In this document: positions 8,047 to 18,483 of the stretch, piece after piece
How the letters are laid out: every line of letters begins with the position of its first letter
Numbering within the stretch: position 1 is the stretch's first letter
From: Nesterenkonia aurantiaca
Lineage (GTDB): Bacteria; Actinomycetota; Actinomycetes; Actinomycetales; Micrococcaceae
Length of the DNA stretch: 64,000 bases
Direction of reading: 5' to 3'
Assembly: GCF_004364585.1 (NCBI RefSeq)
Contig: NZ_SOAN01000002.1
Location: 3,000-66,999 of the forward strand
The notes under the pieces: generated by a model
Told to the model about the DNA's origin: nothing
Databases searched by the model: none
What the model saw: only the letters and a program-made list of their open reading frames with translations
Made by a program: the position numbers and the translations under genes

Positions 8047-8838
8047 GTGGGACTGCTAGACAACCTGGAACGCGGCATCGAAAAGGCCGTCCGCGGTGCC
8101 TTCTCAGGACGAGGAGGGAGTCTCGGACCCGTGGAGATCGCCACCGCCGTACGCCGCCACATGGACCGAGAGTCCAAGACCATCGCTGAGGGCCAGCACC
8201 TGGCACCGAACCTGTACAAGATCCGACTCGCCGGTGAGGACTTCAGCGAGGCCAAGAAGTACGGCGTCGCCCTTGCCGAGGAGCTCTGCGAGGAGATCCT
8301 GCGCCACGCCGAATCCCAGGGGTACACCCTGCTGGGCCCGGTGAAGGCGACCTTCGTGAAGAACACCGAGCTCAAGCGCGGTCAGCTCAGCATCGAGTCG
8401 CGCACCGACAAGGACCCGCAGTCCAGTCCCGTCGCTCCCCAGCAGTCCTCCCCCGCCGCCGGCCCCAGCGCAGCCGCGCCGCTGCCGGCCACCATGTCCC
8501 AGCCCACCGTCACCCCTCCGCCTGCTACGGCACCCGCTCCGGCCCTCCAGCCCACAGCGAGCCTGGAATATGAGGAGCAGACCTACCCGCTGCGACCGGA
8601 CTCCACCGTGATCGGGCGCTCCACCTCGGCCGATGTCACCGTTCCGGACACCGGGGTCTCTCGCAAACACCTGGAGCTCTTTCGCTCCGGAGGCGCCTGG
8701 TACGCCCGGGACCTGGGCTCCACCAACGGCTCCTACGTGGACGGCGAGCAGCTCACCGGCGACGCGCCGAAGGTCCAGCTTGTCGACGGCGCCTTGATCT
8801 CGCTCGGCAACGCGCGCCTGCGCTTCCGCCAGAGCTGA
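8047..8838 (+). CDS. fhaA: FHA-domain protein FhaA
   Basis: 263 residues from GTG 8047, preferred over GTG 8041 because AAGGAG ends at 8040 and leaves a normal 6-nt spacing. Residues 1-115 are the FhaA N-terminal domain (DUF3662; GLLDNLERGIEKAVRGAF, ending LGPVKATFVKN). A Pro/Ala/Ser linker follows, then a C-terminal FHA domain (about 180-263) with IGRSTSADVTV, SRKHLELF and DLGSTNGSYVDG, the phosphothreonine pocket. In mycobacteria FhaA binds the phosphorylated pseudokinase domain of MviN (MurJ) to restrain peptidoglycan synthesis. First gene of the rightward signalling and elongation cluster. Confidence 0.95.
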   Translation: MGLLDNLERGIEKAVRGAFSGRGGSLGPVEIATAVRRHMDRESKTIAEGQHLAPNLYKIRLAGEDFSEAKKYGVALAEELCEEILRHAESQGYTLLGPVKATFVKNTELKRGQLSIESRTDKDPQSSPVAPQQSSPAAGPSAAAPLPATMSQPTVTPPPATAPAPALQPTASLEYEEQTYPLRPDSTVIGRSTSADVTVPDTGVSRKHLELFRSGGAWYARDLGSTNGSYVDGEQLTGDAPKVQLVDGALISLGNARLRFRQS

Positions 8839-8851
8839 GGGACCCCGACAC

Positions 8852-9352
8852 ATGAGTGAACTCGCTGTCACGGTGCTGCAGTTCGGACTGCTGCTGCTGC
8901 TCTGGATCCTGATCCTCTCGATCATCGGAGCGCAGGGCCGGGACATGACCATCTCCAAACGCTCCCGGGCCCGGGCCGCCGCCCCGCACGCGGCCCCGGC
9001 GCCACGCAGCGGGCCTCCCGCCCCGTCCGGAGCCAACCATTCGGGTCCCACCCCGCGACCGCGTCCGCGGCGGCTGCTGGTCAGCGAGGGTCCGCTGGCC
9101 GGAACCGAGATTCCGCTGGGCTCCGCCTCGATCATGATGGGACGGGCACAGGAATGCACCCTGGTGCTCGATGATGACTACGCCTCGGGCAAGCACGCCC
9201 GACTCTTTCCGCAGGGCTCGCGCTGGTTCCTCGAGGATCTGGGCTCCACCAACGGCACCTGGCTCGGGGAGGATCAGCTCACCCGCGCCTCCACGGTCGA
9301 GCCCGGGGACCGGATCCGCATCGGCAAGACCGTCCTGGAGCTGAGGACCTAG
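8852..9352 (+). CDS. fhaB: FHA-domain protein FhaB/FipA
   Basis: 166 residues. One N-terminal membrane segment (about residues 5-27), a short basic Ala/Pro linker, and a C-terminal FHA domain (about 72-166) with MMGRAQECTLVL, SGKHARLFPQ and DLGSTNGTWLGE. The layout matches FhaB (FipA), a membrane-tethered phosphothreonine reader acting with the division machinery under PknA/PknB control. It starts 13 bp after fhaA and ends 3 bp before the phosphatase gene, so the genes are co-transcribed. Confidence 0.93.
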   Translation: MSELAVTVLQFGLLLLLWILILSIIGAQGRDMTISKRSRARAAAPHAAPAPRSGPPAPSGANHSGPTPRPRPRRLLVSEGPLAGTEIPLGSASIMMGRAQECTLVLDDDYASGKHARLFPQGSRWFLEDLGSTNGTWLGEDQLTRASTVEPGDRIRIGKTVLELRT

Positions 9353-9355
9353 CCC

Positions 9356-11179
9356 GTGGCTCTGGTATTCCGCTTCTCAGCGCGCTCCGACACCGGGGCT
9401 GTGCGCTCCAAGAACGACGATTCCGGTTACGCGGGTCGTTACTTCGCCGTGGTCGCAGACGGCATGGGCGGCCACGCCGGCGGCGACGTCGCCTCGGCCT
9501 CCACGGTGCTGGATCTCGCGCACCTGGACACGCGCGGGTTCGCGGACCCCGAGACGGTGCTGCCAGATGAGATCCAGACCGCCAACTCCTTCCTGAACAA
9601 GCTGGTCAAGGCCAACCCGAAGCTCGCCGGGATGGGCACCACCATCACCTCGCTGCTGATCACCCAGGACCGGCTGCAGTTCGCCCACATCGGCGACTCT
9701 CGCGCCTACCGACTCAAGCGCGGACGGTTCCGCCAGGTCAGCAAGGACCATACCTTCGTCCAGCGGCTGGTGGACGAGGGCCGGCTGGACCCGGACCAGG
9801 CCGAGCATCACCCGCACAAGAACGTGCTGATGCGCGTGCTTGGCGACGTCGACGCCTCCCCCGAGCTCGACATCACCTCTTTCCCGCTGGAGGCCGGTGA
9901 GCGCTGGCTGCTCTGCTCCGACGGGCTCAACGCGGTGGTCTCCGAGCGGCTGATCGAGCAGAAGCTGCGTTCCACCCAGAGCCTCGAATCGATCGTCGAT
10001 GACCTGGTCGAGCTGACCCTGGGCGGCGGCGCCCCGGACAATGTGACCGTGGTCTGCCTGGAGGTCGTCGAGGCCGACGAAGCCGACCTCGCGCCGAGCA
10101 AGAAGCTGCCGCTCAGCGAGGCCGCCGTGGCCGCGGCCACCTCCAACTATGGCGGAGCCGACGCCACCATAGAGCTCGATGTGGTCCCGGTGGTCAACTC
10201 CGAGGCCTTCTCCGACCATGACGACCACGACACGCTCTCCCCGCTCTCGGCCGCCATGGTTCGCAAGAAGCTGGGCGCGCGCCCGCACCTGCTGGTCGGG
10301 GCCGCCAACAAGGCCGCCGACACCGGCACGATCCCGGTGGTCGCACGCAATGTCGATGAGCACCCGATGGCCTCGCTGCTCACGGGTCAGCCGCTGCGTC
10401 CGGTGCGCCACACCTACTCCGAGCTGCTCGACGAGCAGCCGCGCGACTCTGCCCCGGCTGGTGGCACGGCAGATGAGACCCCTGCCGACTCCGACGGCGC
10501 GGCCCGATCAGGCGAGCCCGCTGGGGCTGTCGATGCCGCCGAGGCGGGATCCGGTCGGTCCTCTGCCGACGCGCCAGCTCCAGGTGATCCGGAGTCCTCC
10601 GCCGCGCGGCTCTCGAGCGATGCCGGGCCGCACCGCGCCGGCGCCGGACTTGCCGAAGAGCCCGAGAGCATCGAGGAGGAAGAGCTGGTCCTCGATGAGG
10701 AGGAGCTCGAGGCGCTGGAGACCGCGCGACGACGCAGCTCCTGGTTCCTGCCCACCTTCGTGGCCCTGTTGGCCGTGCTGGTCGCCGTCGTGACCTTCCT
10801 GGGATACGTCTGGACCCAGACCCAGTACTACGTCGGAGAGGACCAGGGCGAGGTCGCCATCTACAGCGGCGTCTCCCAGTCCCTGGGACCGGTCAGGCTC
10901 TCCGAGGTCGACGAGCATGCCGAGATCGCCCTCGAGGACCTCACCGCGTACCACCGCGACCGGGTCGAGCGAGGCATCGCCGCTGACGATCGTGACCACG
11001 CGGAACACATCGTCAGCCAGCTGCGCGCCATGGCCGTGGCCAATGCCGCCCAGGACGAGCCCAGCCCCGCCGAGGAGCCCGACGCGGAGGAGACCGGCGC
11101 GGAGCCGGACCAGGATCAGCCAGCACAGGATCCGCCAGCGCAGGATGAGACAGCCGAGAACCAGGGAGGTGACCAGTGA
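9356..11179 (+). CDS. pstP: PP2C-type Ser/Thr phosphatase PstP
   Basis: 607 residues, GTG start. Residues 1-240 are the PPM/PP2C catalytic domain: RSKNDD, VVADGMGGHAGGDVAS, HIGDSRAYRLK, LCSDGLNAVV and GGGAPDNVTVV supply the metal-binding aspartates. A very long acidic linker (about 240-460) leads to one membrane segment (about 462-484) and an extracellular tail of about 120 residues ending in Asp/Glu/Gln/Pro repeats. PstP dephosphorylates PknA, PknB and their substrates. The mycobacterial protein is 514 residues; the linker here is several times longer. The stop overlaps the rodA start by 4 nt. Confidence 0.95.
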   Translation: MALVFRFSARSDTGAVRSKNDDSGYAGRYFAVVADGMGGHAGGDVASASTVLDLAHLDTRGFADPETVLPDEIQTANSFLNKLVKANPKLAGMGTTITSLLITQDRLQFAHIGDSRAYRLKRGRFRQVSKDHTFVQRLVDEGRLDPDQAEHHPHKNVLMRVLGDVDASPELDITSFPLEAGERWLLCSDGLNAVVSERLIEQKLRSTQSLESIVDDLVELTLGGGAPDNVTVVCLEVVEADEADLAPSKKLPLSEAAVAAATSNYGGADATIELDVVPVVNSEAFSDHDDHDTLSPLSAAMVRKKLGARPHLLVGAANKAADTGTIPVVARNVDEHPMASLLTGQPLRPVRHTYSELLDEQPRDSAPAGGTADETPADSDGAARSGEPAGAVDAAEAGSGRSSADAPAPGDPESSAARLSSDAGPHRAGAGLAEEPESIEEEELVLDEEELEALETARRRSSWFLPTFVALLAVLVAVVTFLGYVWTQTQYYVGEDQGEVAIYSGVSQSLGPVRLSEVDEHAEIALEDLTAYHRDRVERGIAADDRDHAEHIVSQLRAMAVANAAQDEPSPAEEPDAEETGAEPDQDQPAQDPPAQDETAENQGGDQ

Positions 11180-12693
11180 GCACAGTATCTCAGCAGGTGT
11201 ACAAGCCCCGCCGGAATCTCGAGCTGGTGCTGCTTCTGATGGCCCTCACCGTGGCGATCGGTGCCCAGATGCTGGTCGCGCTCGCCCTGGACGAACCGAT
11301 CACCACCGACTACTACGTCGAAGGGGCCGTCTTCGCCGGACTGGTCCTCGTCTTCCACGTGGTGCTGCGGCTGCGCGCGAAATACGCGGACCCCTTCATC
11401 CTGCCCATCGTGGTGACCCTCAACGGGCTCGGCATCGCGATGATCCACCGGCTGGACTTCACCCCCTCCTACTCCGGGGTCGCGGATCGCCAGCTGATGT
11501 GGACCGGCATATCGATCGTGGCCGCCGTCGCGCTGCTGTGGCTGCTCAAGGACCACCGTCGGCTCCGGCAGCTGACCTACATCTCGCTGGCGGCCAGCGT
11601 GGTGCTGCTCTTCCTGCCGATCGTGCCGGGCGTGGGCCAGGAGCTCAACGGCGCCAGGATCTGGGTGAACCTCGGCCCGCTGTCCTTCCAGCCCAGCGAG
11701 ATCGCCAAGATCACGCTGGCGGTCTTCTTCGCGGGCTTCCTCGCCAACAACCGCGATCTGATCCTGCTGGCCGGCCGGAAGATCGGCCCCGTGACCTTCC
11801 CCCGGCTGCGTGACCTCGCTCCGATGTTCATCGCCTGGATCATCGCCATCGGCGTGCTGGTGGTGCAGAACGACCTCGGCAATGCACTGATGTTCTTCGG
11901 CCTGTTCGTCGCGGTGATCTACGTGGCTACCTCGAGGTTCTCCTGGATCGCGATCGGCGCGGTCTTCATGCTCATCGGCGCAGCCCTGGCCTATCAGTTC
12001 GTCTCCCACTTCCGCGACCGGGTCGACATCTGGCTCAACGCCTTCGATCAGGACATCTACGAGCGCGCCTTCGGCGGCTCACACCAGGTGGTGCAGGGGT
12101 TGTTCGGGATGGCGCACGGCGGCCTCGCCGGCACCGGCCTGGGCTCGGGCAACCCGAACATGGTCTCGCTGGCCAATTCCGACATGATCATCGCAGCCTT
12201 CGGCGAGGAGCTCGGCTTCATCGGGCTCTCCGCGATGCTGCTGCTCTACCTGCTGCTCTTCAGCCGGTACATGCGCGCCGGACTGGGCACCCGCGACACC
12301 TTCGGCAAGCTGCTCGCGGTGGGCCTCGCGGTCGTGCTGGTGCTGCAGGTCTTCGTCGTCGTCGGCGGTCTCACCCGGGTCATCCCGATGACCGGTCTGG
12401 CCACCCCCTTCCTCGCCGCCGGCGGCTCCGCGCTGCTGGCGAACTGGCTGATCGTGGCGCTGGTGCTGCTGATCTCCCACTCCGCCCGGCAGCCGGTCAT
12501 CGTGGGACCGATGGTCAACGCGACCGGCGAGTCCTCCTCGGGCATCGAGTCCAGACTTCATTCCGAGGGCCCGGGCGCCCGGGAGAGCGCGGTCCACCGG
12601 CACAGCGAGCACCGGCGGCACCCCGACCGGCAGGACGCCCGCGACGACGTAGACATCGACCATGCCCCGGCTGAGCAGGGAGGGACACAGTGA
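11176..12693 (+). CDS. rodA: SEDS-family peptidoglycan glycosyltransferase
   Basis: 505 residues, GTG start overlapping pstP by 4 nt. About ten or more membrane segments. SEDS signatures include GARIWVNLGPLSFQPSEIAK, VQNDLGNALMFF and VIPMTGLATPFLAAGGSALL. RodA/FtsW proteins polymerise lipid II together with a class B penicillin-binding protein, here PbpA encoded next. A 60-residue hydrophilic C-terminal tail rich in Arg, His and Asp lies in the cytoplasm. In this cluster the gene is conventionally rodA (elongation); the dedicated division ftsW would be elsewhere. Confidence 0.94.
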   Translation: MSTVSQQVYKPRRNLELVLLLMALTVAIGAQMLVALALDEPITTDYYVEGAVFAGLVLVFHVVLRLRAKYADPFILPIVVTLNGLGIAMIHRLDFTPSYSGVADRQLMWTGISIVAAVALLWLLKDHRRLRQLTYISLAASVVLLFLPIVPGVGQELNGARIWVNLGPLSFQPSEIAKITLAVFFAGFLANNRDLILLAGRKIGPVTFPRLRDLAPMFIAWIIAIGVLVVQNDLGNALMFFGLFVAVIYVATSRFSWIAIGAVFMLIGAALAYQFVSHFRDRVDIWLNAFDQDIYERAFGGSHQVVQGLFGMAHGGLAGTGLGSGNPNMVSLANSDMIIAAFGEELGFIGLSAMLLLYLLLFSRYMRAGLGTRDTFGKLLAVGLAVVLVLQVFVVVGGLTRVIPMTGLATPFLAAGGSALLANWLIVALVLLISHSARQPVIVGPMVNATGESSSGIESRLHSEGPGARESAVHRHSEHRRHPDRQDARDDVDIDHAPAEQGGTQ

Positions 12694-14135
12694 ACAACGC
12701 CATCCGTCACACCTGGGTCGTCTCCGTCGGCCTGTTCATCACGCTCTTCGTCGCGCTCTCCATCATCCAGGTCGCCATGACCGATGAGCTCAACGCCAAC
12801 CCCAACAACGTGCGTCAGGTCTATGAGGACCGCGGCGCCCCGCGCGGGGCGATCACGGTGGACGGCAGCGCCATCGCTGAATCCGTCCCCTCGGAGAACT
12901 CCAGCTTCGACTACCAGCGGGTCTACCGCGAGCCTGAGCTGTACTCCGGGATCACCGGCACCTATTCCATCGCCGCAAACCCCACCGGGCTGGAGGGCAC
13001 GCTGAACGAGTACCTCTCCGGGCAGTCCGACAGCCAGTTCTTCGACCGGATCACCTCGGTGTTCACCGGGGACACGATGGACGGCGGCCAGGTCGAGCTG
13101 ACCCTCGACGCCGAGCTGCAGCAGCTCGCCTACGACCAGATCCCCGAGGGCACCCGCGGAAGCATCATCGTCACCGAGATCGCCACCGGAGACATCAAGG
13201 CCATGGCCGCCAAGCCCAGCTACGACAACAACCTTCTCGCCGTGCAGGACTCCACCCAGCTGATCGAGAACCAGACGCAGCTGGAGACCGACCCGGACCT
13301 GCGCTACACCTCCCGCGCCATCTCCTCCACCCTGGCTCCCGGATCGACGTTCAAACTGGTGGACCTCGTCGCGATGCTGGAGTCCGGAGACTACGAACCG
13401 GACACGGTGCTGGAGAACCCCAACTCGATCACGCTGCCCGATTCCACCACCGAGCTGCGCAACTTCGACCGCGGCATCTGCGCCCAGCGCTCCCAGGCGG
13501 AGCTCTCCTGGATCGTGGCGCAGTCCTGCAACACCCCTTTCGCGGAGGCCGCCATGGACCTTGGTGAGGGCCCGATCCGGGACAGCGCCGAGGCCTTCGG
13601 ATTCAACTCCGGGGACCTGAGCATCCCGCTGCGCCCGGAGACCTCGAACTTCCCCACCGACCTCTCCGACGCCGCCCTGGCCCAGTCCGCCATCGGGCAG
13701 TTCGACGTCACCTCCACCCCGCTGCAGATGAACATGGTCGCCGCCGCCATCGCCAATGACGGCACGCTGATGAAGCCCAACCTGGTCGACGCGATCCGCG
13801 GCTCGGACCTGCAGCTGCTCTCCACCTCCGAGCCGGAGACGTTCTCCGAGGTGACCTCGGAGCAGATCGCCGACGAGATCACCGAGATGATGGTCGAGGT
13901 CGTCGAGTCCGGCACGGGCACCCGCGCGCAGACCGAAAGCTTCCAGGTCGCAGCCAAGACCGGCACAGCGGACGTCGGCGAGACCGGAGAGGTGAACTCC
14001 TGGATCACCGGCTTCGCGCCCGCCGACGATCCGCAGTACGCGGTGACAGTGGCCTACGAGCGGATCGACTTCGACACCGGCTCCTCGCTGACCGGACCGC
14101 AGATGCTGACCATGCTCGAGGCGGCGATCGAATGA
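12690..14135 (+). CDS. pbpA: class B penicillin-binding protein PbpA
   Basis: 481 residues, GTG start overlapping rodA. One N-terminal membrane anchor (about residues 9-30), a dimerisation region ([19 protein letters not shown]) and a transpeptidase domain with the active-site Ser219 in PGSTFK, SCN near 280-282 and KTG at 423-425. It crosslinks peptidoglycan beside the SEDS polymerase. Length and motifs match mycobacterial PbpA. In mycobacteria it is phosphorylated by PknB; no site can be assigned here. Confidence 0.95.
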   Translation: MNNAIRHTWVVSVGLFITLFVALSIIQVAMTDELNANPNNVRQVYEDRGAPRGAITVDGSAIAESVPSENSSFDYQRVYREPELYSGITGTYSIAANPTGLEGTLNEYLSGQSDSQFFDRITSVFTGDTMDGGQVELTLDAELQQLAYDQIPEGTRGSIIVTEIATGDIKAMAAKPSYDNNLLAVQDSTQLIENQTQLETDPDLRYTSRAISSTLAPGSTFKLVDLVAMLESGDYEPDTVLENPNSITLPDSTTELRNFDRGICAQRSQAELSWIVAQSCNTPFAEAAMDLGEGPIRDSAEAFGFNSGDLSIPLRPETSNFPTDLSDAALAQSAIGQFDVTSTPLQMNMVAAAIANDGTLMKPNLVDAIRGSDLQLLSTSEPETFSEVTSEQIADEITEMMVEVVESGTGTRAQTESFQVAAKTGTADVGETGEVNSWITGFAPADDPQYAVTVAYERIDFDTGSSLTGPQMLTMLEAAIE

Positions 14136-15994
14136 GGCCCGTGGTCGGCATCCTGATGGGTGAGCGGTATCAGCTCACCGAACGCATCGCCATCGGCGGC
14201 ATGGGTGAGGTCTGGAAAGCCTCTGACCAGGTGCTCGGACGTACCGTAGCGATCAAGATCCTCAAGGAGGAGTACACCGGAGACGAGGCGTTCCTGCGTC
14301 GGTTCCGCGCCGAGGCGCGGCACACCGCCCTGCTGAACCACCCCGGCATCGCCGACATCTATGACTACGGCGAACAGTCCGGCTCCGGCTACCTGGTGAT
14401 GGAACTCGTGCCCGGGCGCCCGCTCTCGGTCCTGCTCGAGACGGATAAGACGCTGTCCTGGGAGAAGACGCTCTCCATCCTCGCCCAGACCGGTCGTGCC
14501 CTGCAGGTCGCTCATGACCAGGGCCTGGTCCATCGCGACGTCAAGCCCGGCAACCTGCTGATCACCCCCACCCGGCGGGTGAAGATCACCGATTTCGGCA
14601 TCGCCCGGCTCGCGGACCAGGTGCCGCTGACCGCCACCGGACAGGTGATGGGCACGGTGCAGTACCTCTCCCCGGAGCAGGCCACCGGTCAGCACGCCAC
14701 CGGCTCCTCAGACATCTATGCGCTGGGCATCATCGGCTACGAGGCGCTGGTCGGGCACCGCCCGTTCACCGGCGAATCCCAGATCGCCATTGCGCTGAAG
14801 CAGGTCAACGAGCCGCCGCCGGCGCTTCCGGAGACCGTGCCGGAGCCGGTGCGTGCGCTGATCATGTCGATGCTGGAGAAGGACCCGGGCAAGCGACCCC
14901 TGACCGCGACCAAGCTCGCCGAGGCCGCCGACGCGCTGCTGCGCCACGACCCCGAGTCCGCGCTCAAGGCGGTCCCCGCCATGGCAGCGCATATGGATGG
15001 CGCCGAGTCCGACCAGGACGCCACCACCGCCATCCCCCGGGCCGACACCGCAGCGACCGCCGTGGTCCCGGCCGGCAGCCAAGCCCCCTCGGCGCGCACT
15101 CCGGAACAGCCCGCTGCCGCCGCGGCGCACACCTCCCAGTACGGGGCGGCTCCCGCTGCGACCGGATCCGCGCGCCCCGGCGCGGACACCGCCCGCTCCG
15201 AGGCCGAAACGGCCGCGGAGCAGCGACGACTCCATGGGGGTCGCCGGTGGTACTGGCCGCTCATCGCGCTGCTGGTGCTGGTCCTGCTGGCCCTCCTCGG
15301 CTCGTGGCTCTTCCCACAGTTCGGTGGCAGCGGCGGTGAGGATGAGCCGAGCCCGACGCCGACCGTGACCGAGACCTTCACCCCCGGCACCGAAATGGTC
15401 GAGATCACCGAGAGCGACTTCCTCGGCCTCTCCCTGGAGGAGGCCACTGCAGCGCTGCAGGAGGCGGGACTGCAGGTCCAGGCGGAGCCCGTGGCCTCCG
15501 GCCAGCCTGCGGGCGTGGTCACCGGGGTGGCCCCCACGGGCAGCGTCCCCGTGGGCTCCACCGTCACGGTGTTCTACTCCGCCGTGGCGAACGACACCCT
15601 GCCGCAGGACCAGGCTCCTGGCCAGGACGATCAGGACCAGCCGGGTGACACGGGGCAGCAGAACGGCGATGGGCAGCCCAGCGGTACGCAGTCCCCGACC
15701 GACGCCGGATCGCCGACCGGCACCGGCACTGGCACCGGGCAGCAGGATCAGCCGGAACCGGACACCTCCCCGACGCCCACCCCCACTCCCTCCCCGTCGC
15801 CCGAGACCCAGGACGAGGCGGAGGACCCCGCGGCCACCCAGCCGGAGCCGATCGAGCCCGAGGTGGTCGAGGACGAGGCGCCTCAGGATGGACAGGCCGG
15901 CGGCGAACCCGGTGCCGAGAGCACCGGGGATCCTGATCGGGCTGGCTTCTCAGCCGAGGATGGGTCAGGATCGGAGACAGGAACCGAGATATGA
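14132..15994 (+). CDS. pknA: PASTA-bearing Ser/Thr kinase, PknA position
   Basis: 620 residues, ATG overlapping the pbpA stop; an in-frame ATG at 14156 (MGERYQL) is an alternative start. The kinase domain (about 12-275) has [10 protein letters not shown], the Lys of [16 protein letters not shown] (about 135) and DFGIARL. A Thr/Ala/Pro linker, one membrane segment (about 372-395) and a single extracellular PASTA domain (about 421-488, [16 protein letters not shown]) follow, then a Pro/Thr/Asp-rich tail of 130 residues. By position this is PknA, but mycobacterial PknA has no PASTA domain, so the architecture differs. It should phosphorylate division and wall-synthesis proteins. Confidence 0.93.
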   Translation: MRPVVGILMGERYQLTERIAIGGMGEVWKASDQVLGRTVAIKILKEEYTGDEAFLRRFRAEARHTALLNHPGIADIYDYGEQSGSGYLVMELVPGRPLSVLLETDKTLSWEKTLSILAQTGRALQVAHDQGLVHRDVKPGNLLITPTRRVKITDFGIARLADQVPLTATGQVMGTVQYLSPEQATGQHATGSSDIYALGIIGYEALVGHRPFTGESQIAIALKQVNEPPPALPETVPEPVRALIMSMLEKDPGKRPLTATKLAEAADALLRHDPESALKAVPAMAAHMDGAESDQDATTAIPRADTAATAVVPAGSQAPSARTPEQPAAAAAHTSQYGAAPAATGSARPGADTARSEAETAAEQRRLHGGRRWYWPLIALLVLVLLALLGSWLFPQFGGSGGEDEPSPTPTVTETFTPGTEMVEITESDFLGLSLEEATAALQEAGLQVQAEPVASGQPAGVVTGVAPTGSVPVGSTVTVFYSAVANDTLPQDQAPGQDDQDQPGDTGQQNGDGQPSGTQSPTDAGSPTGTGTGTGQQDQPEPDTSPTPTPTPSPSPETQDEAEDPAATQPEPIEPEVVEDEAPQDGQAGGEPGAESTGDPDRAGFSAEDGSGSETGTEI

Positions 15995-18369
15995 CCGAGA
16001 CTGCTGAGCGCGTCCTCAACAACCGCTACCGGATCACTTCACTGATCGGACGCGGCGGGATGGCCGATGTCTACCTCGGCCACGACCTCACCCTGGATCG
16101 CCAGGTCGCAGTCAAGATGCTGCGCCCGGACCTGGCACGTGACCCCCAGTTCCAGGGGCGCTTCCGCCGGGAGGGGCAGTCCTCGGCCTCGCTGAACCAC
16201 CCCAATATCGTCGCGGTCTACGACTCCGGTCGCGCGCAGGTCGAGGATCAGGCCCATCACGAGATCAAGACACCCTTCATCGTCATGGAGTATGTCGATG
16301 GGGTCACGCTGCGACACATCCTGCATGGGACGCCGCGGGTCACCGACACCGCCGACGTCGACGATGAACAGACCCGAATCGCCGAGGAGTCGAACCACGC
16401 ACAGCCTCCCGGGTCTCCCGGTGAGCCCGAGGAGGACGTCCTGGCCCTGGGTGACACCGGCCGGGTTCACGACGGTGAGGACCACCTGCCCGCCGCGCAG
16501 GTCGGCTCGCAGCTGCAGTCGAAGATCGATCAGGCGCTGAACAAGCCGCTCTCCGAGCGGGAGACGGCCGGCTATATGCATGGGATCCTCGGCGCGCTGG
16601 GCTACAGCCACGAGAAGGGCATCGTCCATCGCGACATCAAGCCCTCCAATGTGATGGTCTCCCAGACCGGCCAGATCAAGGTCATGGACTTCGGCATCGC
16701 CCGAGCCCTGGCCGACTCCGCCTCCACGATGACCCAGACCTCCGCCGTGGTCGGCACCGCCCAGTACCTCTCCCCCGAGCAGGCGCGCGGCGAAGTCGTG
16801 GACCACCGGTCGGATCTGTATTCGGCCGGCTGTGTGCTCTTCGAGCTGCTGACCAACCGGCCGCCCTTCCAAGGCGAGTCTCCGGTCTCGGTGGCCTACC
16901 AGCATGTGCGCGAGGCACCGCCGATGGTCAGCGACTTCAACCACCGGATCAGCCCGGCGATGGAATCCGTGGTCGGCAAGGCGCTGACCAAGGACCCTGC
17001 ACTCCGATTCCAGACCGCCGAGGAGTTCGATCAAGCCATCCAGAAGGCGCTGATCGGCATCGGCGTGGACGACGAGGACCACCCCACCGCGGCGATGGCG
17101 GCCATCGGCGGCCGGCAGGACTTCAACCAGGTCCTTGCCGCAGGCGCGGTCCCGCTGAACGGCCAGCTCTCGGCGCGCACCCCAGAGGACCCAGACTTCT
17201 ACAAGGACTCCGAACAGCCTCGTCAGCAGCCGCGGCGTCGCCGTGGCGGGCTGATCCTGATATGGACCCTGTTGATCCTTGCCCTGGCCGGCGGCGGCAC
17301 CTGGGCGCTGATGAACATGCTCGACAATCCCGAGGTGTCCATCCCTGATGTGACTGGGATGACCGAGGAGGAGGCGCGCGAAGAGCTCACCGCACTGAAC
17401 CTGAATCCCACAGTGGAGACCGAGGCCCATCCAGAGGTCGAGGCGGACCTGGCGATCCGTACGGACCCCGAGGCCGAGACCTCGGTGGATCCCAACAGCG
17501 CCGTGGTGCTCTACATCTCCACCGGTCCACAGAGCGTACGCGTCCCGGACGGCCTGCAGGGCTCCACCGAGGAGGAGGTTCGCGACGCCCTTGAGGAGGT
17601 GGGCCTGGAGGTGGGGGAGATCAGCGAGGAGAACCATCCCAGCATCGAAGAAGACCTTCTGATCACCACCGAACCGGAAGCAGGCTCCTCGGTCGAACCG
17701 GGATCCGAGGTGGACCTGGTGCTCTCCACCGGTCTGGTGGAGATGCCTGGAGTCTTCAACCGCACCCGCACCGAGGCGCAGACGATCCTGGAGAACCTGG
17801 GGCTCAGCGTGAGCACCGTGGAGGATGAGCGCACCGACTACGCCGAAGGCACCGTCGTGGGTCAGCGGGTGGGCGGCGCCTCCGTCGTCGCCGGAGACGC
17901 GATCCCGCAGGGCTCCACCGTTACGCTGGTCGTCGCGGTCGCCCCGGACCCTGACCCGGAGCCCGCGCCCGCGCCTGCGCCGGAAGAGGAGGAGGCTCCC
18001 GAGCCGGACACCGGGGACGATACCGATCAAGGGTCCGAAGACGGCGATCAAGGGTCCCAAGACGGCGACGAGGAGTCCCCCAGCCCCAGCCCGTCCCCCA
18101 GCCCGTCTCCTAGCCCGTCCCCTAGCCCGGACGCCGAGGAGGAGAACAACGGCGGAACCGAGTCCGGCGATGGGGCCACAGACTCTGAGGAGGAAGCCTC
18201 AGAAGCACCGGAGGAGTCTCCCACCGCGGAGGAATCTCCGGAGGCCGAAGGCGGAGCGAACGGCGGCGTCGAGGAGTCCCCGAGCAGCCCGAGTGAGGCC
18301 CGCGGCAACTCCGGTGACAACAATGGGAACTCTGACGACAACAGCGGCAACGGCAACAACGAGGACTGA
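15991..18369 (+). CDS. pknB: PASTA Ser/Thr kinase PknB with kinase-domain insertion
   Basis: 792 residues, start overlapping pknA by 4 nt. The kinase domain has [27 protein letters not shown] (about 213) and DFGIARAL (about 233). Between the hinge region ([10 protein letters not shown], ends about 111) and the next conserved helix ([16 protein letters not shown], from about 187) lies an extra acidic stretch of about 75 residues. One membrane segment (about 419-445) precedes three PASTA domains (about 449-513, 514-580, 582-652) that should sense muropeptide or lipid II. The C-terminal 140 residues are an acidic Pro-Ser-Asn-Gly tail containing a run of Ser-Pro repeats. The kinase controls wall synthesis and division. 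Confidence 0.95.
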   Translation: MTETAERVLNNRYRITSLIGRGGMADVYLGHDLTLDRQVAVKMLRPDLARDPQFQGRFRREGQSSASLNHPNIVAVYDSGRAQVEDQAHHEIKTPFIVMEYVDGVTLRHILHGTPRVTDTADVDDEQTRIAEESNHAQPPGSPGEPEEDVLALGDTGRVHDGEDHLPAAQVGSQLQSKIDQALNKPLSERETAGYMHGILGALGYSHEKGIVHRDIKPSNVMVSQTGQIKVMDFGIARALADSASTMTQTSAVVGTAQYLSPEQARGEVVDHRSDLYSAGCVLFELLTNRPPFQGESPVSVAYQHVREAPPMVSDFNHRISPAMESVVGKALTKDPALRFQTAEEFDQAIQKALIGIGVDDEDHPTAAMAAIGGRQDFNQVLAAGAVPLNGQLSARTPEDPDFYKDSEQPRQQPRRRRGGLILIWTLLILALAGGGTWALMNMLDNPEVSIPDVTGMTEEEAREELTALNLNPTVETEAHPEVEADLAIRTDPEAETSVDPNSAVVLYISTGPQSVRVPDGLQGSTEEEVRDALEEVGLEVGEISEENHPSIEEDLLITTEPEAGSSVEPGSEVDLVLSTGLVEMPGVFNRTRTEAQTILENLGLSVSTVEDERTDYAEGTVVGQRVGGASVVAGDAIPQGSTVTLVVAVAPDPDPEPAPAPAPEEEEAPEPDTGDDTDQGSEDGDQGSQDGDEESPSPSPSPSPSPSPSPSPDAEEENNGGTESGDGATDSEEEASEAPEESPTAEESPEAEGGANGGVEESPSSPSEARGNSGDNNGNSDDNSGNGNNED
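18075..18129. repeat. degenerate 12-bp repeats encoding Ser-Pro
   Basis: Imperfect tandem copies related to CCCAGCCCGTCC lie inside the pknB 3' end and encode (Ser-Pro)n. They form part of the extracellular tail beyond the PASTA domains and probably act as an extended wall-spanning spacer. Confidence 0.75.
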
Positions 18370-18483
18370 GCCGCCGTTCAGCTCCAGAAGCTCCTGCATG
18401 ACCAGCTCCCAGACCCCCTCGTCGACCACCACGCGGCATCGATCTGCGCGGCACCCGAGAAATGAGATGAAATAATCAGCGCC

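Noticed and set aside
16039-18060. 673-codon minus-strand frame opposite pknB
   Set aside because: Antisense shadow in high-GC DNA; composition rich in Gly, His and Arg with no domain, while the plus strand encodes a full kinase.
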